Of a DNA stretch of 64,000 bases, positions 12,001 to 21,000 are shown in pieces. How positions within the stretch are numbered: the first letter of the stretch is position 1; every line of letters starts with the position of its first letter. Location: assembly GCF_020740795.1 (NCBI RefSeq), contig NC_067283.1, positions 895,659 to 959,658 on the forward strand, read 5' to 3'. A program made the position numbers and the translations under genes. The notes under the pieces are model-generated. The model was not told where the DNA came from and did not search any database. It saw nothing but the letters and a program-made list of their open reading frames with translations. This DNA is from Apus apus (lineage: Eukaryota; Chordata; Aves; Apodiformes; Apodidae).

Positions 12001-15000
12001 CCTGGTGAAGCTGCTCAGTCTGAGGACTTTGCTTGATGAAACTCAGCAAGGGCAAGTGCAGGGTCTGGCAGCTGGGACAGAACCCCCCGTGTGCCGGGAC
12101 AGGCTGGGCTGCTGGAGGGCAGGGGAGCAGAAAGGGACCTGGGGGTCCTGGGGCACAGCAGGGTGACCATGACCAGCCATGTGCCCTTGTGGCCAAGAAG
12201 GCCAATGGATCCTGGGGTGGGTTAGAAAGGGGGTGGTTGGTAGGTCAAGGGAGGTTCTCCTCCCCCTCTGTTCTGCCTTGGTGAGGCCACTTCTGGAATG
12301 TTGTGTCCAGTTCTGGGCCCCTCAGTTCAGGAAGGACAGGGAAGTGCTTGAAAGAGCCCAGGGCAGAGCCACAGAGATGCTGGAGGGAGTGGAACATCTC
12401 CCTGATGAGGAAAGGCTGAGGGAGCTGGGGCTCTTGAGCTTGGAGGAGGCTGAGGGGCGACCTCACCCATGGTTACAGACACGTTCAGGGCAGTGTCAGG
12501 AGGGCAGAGCCAGGCTTTGTTCAGTGATGTCCAGGGACAGGACAAGGGGCAATGGGTGCAAACTGGAGCACAGGAGGTTCCACGTGAATATCAGAAAAAC
12601 CTTTTTGCTGTGAGAGTGCCAGAGCCCTGGGACAGGCTGCCCAGAGAGGCTGTGGAGTCTCCTTCCCTGGAGACATTCAAACCCCCCTGGATCCTGTGTG
12701 ATGTGCTCTGGGTGACCCTGCTCTGGCAGGGGGGTTGGACTGGATGATCTCCAAAGGTCCCTTCCAGCCCCTAAGATTCTGTGATCTTCAAGATCCAACC
12801 TAAATGGTTCTATGACTCTATGATCTCACTCCGTGTGAGCAGACACTTCACTGCAAGGTCCCACTGCTGGTTTGTGGGTGAGCAAGGCCAGCACCCCAGC
12901 GTGCCTTGGGTCCAGGTTCTCATGAGGAACATACTAATTACTCTGCCTCATCTTTTTCCCCCTGTCAGGAAGACAGGAACCAGGAACTCTGCTTTAGGGA
13001 GAGAGATGGCTGGTCTGCTACCATCAAAAAGTCAGCTAGAAATTTCCACCAATGATCTGGATGAAGAAGAGGAAACAGAGAACAAGGACACAGAAGATCC
13101 TGATGAAGAGGTCTCCACTCCAGCTCCTGTGGAGCTTCCCCAGAGGCCTAGGTGAGCTTTCCCTCTGAGGGAGTGTATCCCATTGCCAGAGGGTGGTTGA
13201 CACCAGAGCGATTGCCTTGTGGTCCCTGAGAACAACCACCTGCTTCAGAGTCAGAGATCTTCATTGCTTGGGTGCAGAAACATGTGGTAGGACAGCAGGG
13301 GTTGTGTGGACACCCTGTGTACCCAAGCACGTTGGTGGTGGTCACCTCCTCCATCTGCTTTGGGCTCTGTCCTGATCAGTTGCTCTGTGAAGTGTCATCC
13401 CTGAAGATTGCAGCACTCTCCACTCTTTGGTTAGTGGTAGAAGTGCAGAGAGACCTCATGGCACAGAGCCAGGGAACCAGTTCAGTTGGGAAAGAGCTTT
13501 AGGATCATGGAGTCCACCCATTCCCCCAGCCCTGCCCAGGCCACCCCTGCCCCATGTCCCTCAGCACCATCTCCAGGGCTTGGAAACCCCTCCAGGGATG
13601 GGGACTCCCCCCTGCCCTGGGCAGCCTGGGCCAGGGCCTGACAACCCTTTCCAGGAGGGAATTGTTCCCCAGATCCAACCTCAGCCTCCCCTGGCACAAC
13701 TTGAGGCCGGTTCCTCTTGTCCCATCCCTTGTTCCTGGGGAGCAGAGCCCGACCCCCCTGGCTCCAACCTCCTCTCAGGCAGCTGCAGAGCCAGCAGGTC
13801 TCCCCTCACCTCCTTGGCTCCAGGCTGGACACCCCCAGCTCCCTCAGCTGCTCCTGCTCAGACTGGTGCTCCAGCCCCTTCCCCAGCTCCCTTGCCCTTC
13901 CCTGGACACGCTCCAGCCCCTCCATGTCCTTCTTGTCCTGAGGGGCCCAGCCCTGACCCCAGGATTCCAGGTGCCCCCTCCCCAGGGCCCAGCACATGGG
14001 GACAGTCACTGTCTTAGTCCTTCTGGCCACAGGTCCGTGGGTTGGACCCCATGATCTTAAAGATCTTTTCCAACCACAGTGATGTGAGGATCTCCTGGGG
14101 ATCTAGTTTCTATGTAAATGACTCCTTCTTCTGGAGTTCTGGGGGCACGTGGCTGTGAAGGTTGGTGCAGAGATGGTGCCAGGGTGAAGCCAGCACAGGC
14201 TGATCCTCAAAGGACCCATTGCATGTCCACCCATGAACCCCAGCTGTGGCCACTGCCACGTTCTGTGTCACTCTGAGGGCAGAACAAAGTGACCTTCCCT
14301 CTGTCTGTGGCTTTTCTTCAACTTCTCTCCCAGGTCCCCCCCGCCCGAGCCAGCGGCGTTCGAGCTGTTCAAGGAGGAGTGTGGAAGGGAGATGAACCAG
14401 ATCTTCAAAGAGAACAAAAGCATCCTCCAGGCCAGGAAGAAGACAAGCAGTGAAGTAGTGCAGAAGATCAATTTCATCAAGAGCGAGATGGAGAGCACCA
14501 AAAAGGCCCTGGAGGCTCATAAGCAGGAACGGCTGCAAAATGGTAACTGGCTGGGGTGGGGACTGGCCAGTGAGAACCTGGCAGGAGAGGAGCTGCTGGT
14601 CTCAAAGCATCATCCCAGACTGGTTTGGGTGGGAAGGAACCTAAAAGCCCATCCAGTCCCACCCCTGCACGGGCAGGGACACCTCCCAGCAGCCCAGGCT
14701 GCTCCAAGCCCCATCCAACCTGCCCTTCAACACTGCCAGGGATGGGGCAGCCACAGCTTCCCTGGGCAACCTGGGCCAGGCTCTCCCCACCCTCACAGCC
14801 CAGAATTTCTCCCTCACATCTCATCTGCAGCTCCCTCTGCCAGCTGGAAACCCTTCCCCCTGCTCCCATCCCTCCCTGCCCTTGTCCCAAGCCCCTCCCC
14901 AGCTTTCCTGGAGCCGTTGCTTCTTTGGAGGCTTTGGCTCTTTATGATGCCACCTACCAACTTAGTGGTTTATTGTGGATGCTGGAAACCACTGGAATAA

Positions 15001-18000
15001 ACTGATTTGAGGGAAACCAAGAAGAAAAGATGTTCATCAGAAGGAAGTGATGGCTTCACTATCCCCAAAGAACTGGCCACTCCTTTGCCTCAAAACCCTT
15101 ATGGTTTTCCAGGGAGTTTTTCAGCAGAAGCCATCAAAGCCCTAGGAGATACCCTCATTCTGTGGACCCTGGTCCCTCCTCTTCATCTCCACATGTCCCC
15201 ACTCAGGGATGGACTGAAGTCTGGGCAGGTTCAAGAGTTCAGCAGAGTTTTCTGCCCCACTCCAACCTTGTGTTTGTAGAGAGGGCGTCAAAGGAAATGT
15301 CAGTTGTGTGGTTAACCTCAGTACAACTGGGTAACTACCATGTGGTTTGAGGTATAATGACTGTTTTCTGTCCCTCTCTACCCTCATGACAAACCTTCCT
15401 TTGCTTTTCTTACCCTCCAGGAGAGCATGTTGATGAGAAGGGCCAGATCATTGCTGATGAGGAGGGGTTTGTACTCACCACAAAGCTGAAGGACCTGAAG
15501 GAAGAGTACAGGTCTGGTTGTGCTGAGCTGCAGGAGCTGAAGGCAGAGATCCAGAACTTGCAGGGGGTGGTGGATCAGAGCAGGAAAAGACTCATCTCAG
15601 GTACTTCCTCACCAGGGCAGGCTCTGAGCAGCCTCTGGTTGAGCTGGGGTGGTTGACAGCAGCTCAGGCCTGAAGCACCTCAGGCATGTTGCTTACATGG
15701 CCCTGTCATCCCCTGGTGGCATTTTTCTTGTTGCCTTCCAGGTGAGGCTTTCATGGATGGCTGAGGGTTTGGGGGATTGGGTTTTTTGGACATAACACTG
15801 AATTCCTGCAGATTGACTCTCTCAGATCATGACGTGGTGCTGCTTGGTCTCACCAGCAGGTGCAGTTCTGTGGGTAAAAGCCTTTCATGGTGAAGCTGAC
15901 AACAATGCACCCAGTGATGGCCTTGGTTGGGATCATAGAACAATGGGATTGTTTGGGATGGAAACCCCTCCAGGGATGGGGACTCCCCCCCTGCCCTGGG
16001 CAGCCTGGGCCAGGCCCTGACAACCCTTGCCAGGAGGGAATTGTTCCCCAGATCCAACCTCAACCTCCCCTGGCACAACTTGAGGCCGGTTCCTCTTGTC
16101 CCATCCCTTGTTCCTGGGGAGCAGAGCCCGACCCCCCTGGCTCCAACCTCCTCTCAGGCAGCTGCAGAGCCAGCAGGTCTCCCCTCAGCCTCCTTGGCTC
16201 CAGGCTGGACACCCCCAGCTCCCTCAGCTGCTCCTGCTCAGACTGGTGCTCCAGCCCCTTCCCCAGCTCCCTTGCCCTTCCCTGGACACGCTCCAGCCCC
16301 TCCATGTCCTTGGGGTGAGGACAAGGGTTCTCGCCCTTCATTTCATTTAATGGAGGTGGTGGTTAAGGACCTGCACTGGGGCAGGGCTTATGCTGTGGGT
16401 GGTCTCCTCTGTACCACTGAACCATCCCTCAGGTTCCAGTGTGGCAGCCCAGGCTCCTTGGCAAGAAGCAGGATTTGGTTATTTGGGTGTGTTCTTCACC
16501 AGCACCACCCTCGGGGTGATGAGTCACAGCAGGTTCAGGGGCATCTGGACAAATCTGTGGTGCAGGCTGCTCAGTCTGAGTCTGTGGTCACAGGAGCACC
16601 ATCCTGCTGCATCCCTGGATTTGTCCTGTGTGATGGAGCTGTTGGAGAGAGTCCAGAGGAGGCCCTGGAGATGCTGGGAGGGCTGGAGCAGCTCTGCTCT
16701 GGAGCCAGGCTGGGAGAGCTGGGGTGTTCAGCCTGGAGAGGAAAAGGCTCCAGGGAGACCTGAGAGCACCTTCCAGTGCCTGAAGGGGCTCCAGGAAAGC
16801 TGGGGAGGGGCTTGGGACAAGGGCAGGGAGGGATGGGAGCAGGGGGAAGGGTTTCCAGCTGGCAGAGGGAGCTGGAGCTGAGATGTGAGGGAGAAATTCT
16901 GGGCTGTGAGGGTGGGGAGAGCCTGGCCCAGGTTGCCCAGGGAAGCTGTGGCTGCCCCATCCCTGGCAGTGTTGAAGGGCAGGTTGGATGGGGCTTGGAG
17001 CAGCCTGGGCTGCTGGGAGGTGTCCCTGCCCATGCAGAGGGGTGGGAGTGGGTGACCTTGAAGGTCCCTTCCCCCTCAAACCATCTCATGATCCTATGGA
17101 GGCAGCAGGGATGTAATTCCCAGAGTCCCAAACGCTGGGATTCTCTGCACATGGAAACACTCCATTTTCTTCAGACTCTGGGGAGCACAACTTGTGTCCC
17201 TGGGCCATCCCAAGCTGGGAGCAGTGCAGGGGTGGTTCCAGGGGACAGCCACGGCCAAACTGTGTAGAACCTTTGCCTCTGGTCTCCGTTGGATCCGGGT
17301 TGGGCATCTCTTTGGGGGCTCCAGATGTTGCTGCTGGTTGCACCCCCCAGGCAGGGACTCACTGTGTCCTCCCGGGCCGGGATGTCCCCTCGGAGCCGAA
17401 GGGGCTGCAAAGCCCAGGGTGTTGCATCATGTCCCCAGTGTCCAGCGAGGACATTTCACCCCGTTTATCCCTCATGGATCACGGAGCTGGAAAGCAGCTC
17501 CATCCCCGAGGTTCCCCCCCGGGTTTCACAACCCTCCCCAGCACCCGGGACTCTCCCTGGGGAGCATGCCCGGCAGGCAGCTGGGACACCCTGCGGATGC
17601 ATACAGACAGGACTCACCTGCTGTGTGTTATCGCTGCTTATTATGGGATGGAAAGCCACCCTCCTGCGTTTCCCGAGCCTTTGGAATGGAAATCTGACCC
17701 CCCCCATGTGCGGACCCTCTGCCTGTGGCTCGTTCCCGCGGGGGGGCTCCGCGTGCCCGGGCTGTGCAGGCACTGCCACCTCCTGGCCATGCCCCGGGGA
17801 CTGGCCCCAGGGCCAGCACCGTGTCCCTGCCACCCTGCAGGCAGCAGCCTGGTCCCAAGCATGGCCAGTGCCAGCTGATGGGGCCCTGTCCTCCTGAACC
17901 AACCTTGCCAGTTTGCAACTCAGGAGCTTGGAGTTCTGAGGTCACCTCGGAGAGTCTTTAAGGGCAGTGAGGTCCTGCCTGATCCACAGGCAGGGAGCCA

Positions 18001-21000
18001 GAAACAACCCAGCCTTGTCTCTTTGATCATCACTGTTTTACTGTCCTCTTTGCTCTGCAGAGTTTGAGATCTGGTACAGGGAGTCCTTCCTCATCCCCGA
18101 GGATGTGCAGGAAGCTCTGAAGCCTGGTGGCAACATCAGACCTGGAATGATTCCTATCAACAGAGTCATGTGCCTGGTGAGTTTGTCCTGCCAGCTCTGC
18201 CCATTCTCCTTGGTAGCCACTCGTGGGATGGCAGTGAGGACACAGGTGGGAGGAGGAGGCCATGGCAGCTCTGTCCCTTTCTCCAAGCAGAGTGGTTGGC
18301 TTTGAGATGTCACCTACTGTGCTGCAGAGGGCAACTATCTGGGGATATATCTTGCTTTCACATGAGCTTTACCATTAGGAGGCTGAACCAGGACAGAGTG
18401 CTGGAAGTACCTGGTCCTCTCCTGACTATCAGCACTCAGGAAGCTGCCCAGAGCTGCCAGGGGGACTTGGGAGCTTGGTTTCCACTCTGGTGTTTGCAGC
18501 TGAACTAGTTCTGTGCTGTGGCAACTGGTGCTCAGCCAGCCCTCTGTTCAGAAACCACCACTTTGGGGCACCTGGCAGCTTTTCTCATTCCTGACAAAGG
18601 ACATTTCTCTCCAGCTTCTCATTTACCAGACTTCTCCTTTGCCACATTCTCCTCTGAAGTCATCCCAGGCCTTGGTTGTCCTCGTGAAACCTTCCCAGAC
18701 TCCAAACCTTCATCCTGTTTGGTGGGAAGGTGGTGGCAGTGCTTCTGCTCTGCCACCATGGCAAGGAGGGACATCCCACCCTGGCTGTGAGGGAGAATCA
18801 GCCCTTGGTAGCTAAAGAACACAGAGTGCCCAGGTGGCCAAGAAGGCCAGTGTCAGCACTGGGGTGGCCAGCAGGAGCAGGGCAGGGATGGTGCCCCTGG
18901 GCTGGACCACAGGGCAGCTGTGGCTGCCCCATCCCTGGCAGTGTTGAAGGGCAGGTTGGATGGGGCTTGGAGCAGCCTGGGCTGCTGGGAGGTGTCCCTG
19001 CCCATGGCAGGGGGGTTGAGACTGGATGAGCTTTAAGGTCCCTTCCCACCCAAACCATCCTATCATTCCATGATCTTTCTCTGAAGGCTTCTTCCCTGCT
19101 GAGCACCCTTTGCCCTGCTCCAGACTAGCTCTGTGTTGCCAACCCATTGCTCCAGGGTCTGCATCTTTTCCTCTTGGCTTGATCCAGCTTGGCCACTTCC
19201 CTTTTATCACACCAGAATTTACTGTCACCTTCTCCAGGCTACACATGAGCCTCCCCAGAAGGTGACATAAGAATCTCCTGGAGTTTTCCTCAAGCATGAA
19301 ACCATTATACACAAGCTGATGTCCTAAAAAACCCTCCTACCATTCAACCTGTGTTCCTCTTCAGTGTGTTCACACCTGCCAGAGGGTTCCCTGGAGAAGT
19401 GTGGGCATGGACATCAGCCTGGTGGGCTCATGAAGGACCACACTGAAGCTCAGACCTCCTTCAAGCTGTGTCATTATCTTCCAGGGGCAGGGAGAGTGTG
19501 TCCTGTGGGCAGTTATGGGCAGGACACAACCATGAGAGGACAGCTGAGGGGACTCAGTTTGGGGCCTTACACTTCCAGATGGATTTTGCCCAAAGTCCTG
19601 CCCAAATCTGGTCACCTAGGATGTGGGAAGGGGGGACCTCTCATTTCTGAAGCTCCAAAGAGATTGTTGGGTCAATGCACAATGCACCCATGGGATTGGT
19701 TGGAACACCTCTGCCTGCAGAGGTGTGTTTCTCACCTGGAGTGGGGTCTGTCTTTCTACTGGCAGGAGGAAGATGATCAGGAGAGGTATGAGAGGCTGCA
19801 GGAGACCACCCTGCCTGATGGCCCAGCTTCTGCCTCCTTCTACAGGGCGAAAATGAAGACAGATCAAAAGGTGCCCTCAGCTGGTTTGGCTCTGCAGGAC
19901 AACTTAGAAACCTTCTTGGTCTCTGGATGATGGAAAGACCTCATCCCCTGCTGCTCTTCTGAACACCAAGCTCAGCACTTCTCAGTTCTAGTTCCTTCCT
20001 GGCAAGGGGGTCACCATAAGATAGTGCTGAGGTCCTCAGCTCAGCAGGAGTGAAAGAAGATGGGGAGTTTATGAGGAACAGGGCTGCTCAGCTGTGGAAA
20101 TGAACACTGGGGGGCTCCAGGAAAGATGGGGAGGGACTTTGGGCAAAGCCAAGGAGGGATGGGATGAGGGGAAAGGGAATAAAACTGGAAGAGGGGAGAT
20201 TTAGGTTAGAGATCAGGAAGCAATTCTGTGCTGTGAGGGTGGGGAGAGCCTGGCCCAGTTTGCCCAGGGAAGCTGTGGCTGCCCCATCCCTGGCAGTGTT
20301 GAAGGGCAGGTTGGATGGGGCTTGGAGCAGCCTGGGCTGGTGGGAGGTGTCCCTGCCCATGGCAGGGGTTGGGACTGGAGGGTCTTTATGATCCCTTCCC
20401 ACTCAACCCAGGCTGGGATTCTATGATTGTTAAGGAAAATATCTCAAAATCAGACATTCAGTTCTTGGGAGGAGAATTTCCCTGGGCTTCTTGTGCTCCC
20501 CTGTGAGCCTGCTGGGATCTGCCACCAGCAGAGCAGTGCTGGACCACCCAGTGCTGGGCCCTGGGGAGGGGGCACCTGGAATCCTGGGCTCAGGGCTGGG
20601 CCCCTCAGGACAAGAAGGACGTGGAGGGGCTGGAGCGTGTCCAGGGAAGGGCAAGGGAGCTGGGGAAGGGGCTGGAGCAGCAGTCTGAGCAGGAGCAGCT
20701 GAGGGAGCTGGGGGTGTCCAGCCTGGAGCCAAGGAGGCTGAGGGGAGACCTGCTGGCTCTGCAGCTGCCTGAGAGGAGGTTGGAGCCAGGGGGGTCGGGC
20801 TCTGCTCCCCAGGAACAAGGGATGGGACAAGAGGAACCGGCCTCAAGTTGTGCCAGGGGAGGTTGAGGTTGGATCTGGGGAACAATTCCTTCCTGGAAAG
20901 GGTTGTCAGGCCCTGGCCCAGGGTGCCCAGGGCAGGGGGGGAGTCCCCATCCCTGGAGGGGTTTCCAAGCCCTGGAGATGGTGCTGAGGGACATGGGGCA

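Noticed and set aside
5828-12822. Intact CR1 reverse transcriptase
   Set aside because: Even the longest fragment (12036-12822) covers only the end of the second reading frame plus the 3' UTR, with stops. No catalytic YADD-type motif is present.
17192-17902. Possible gene in the CpG-rich KIF9 intron block
   Set aside because: Frames are open on both strands, amino-acid composition is random-like, and there are no coherent splice sites or known similarity. Kept only as a sequence anomaly.
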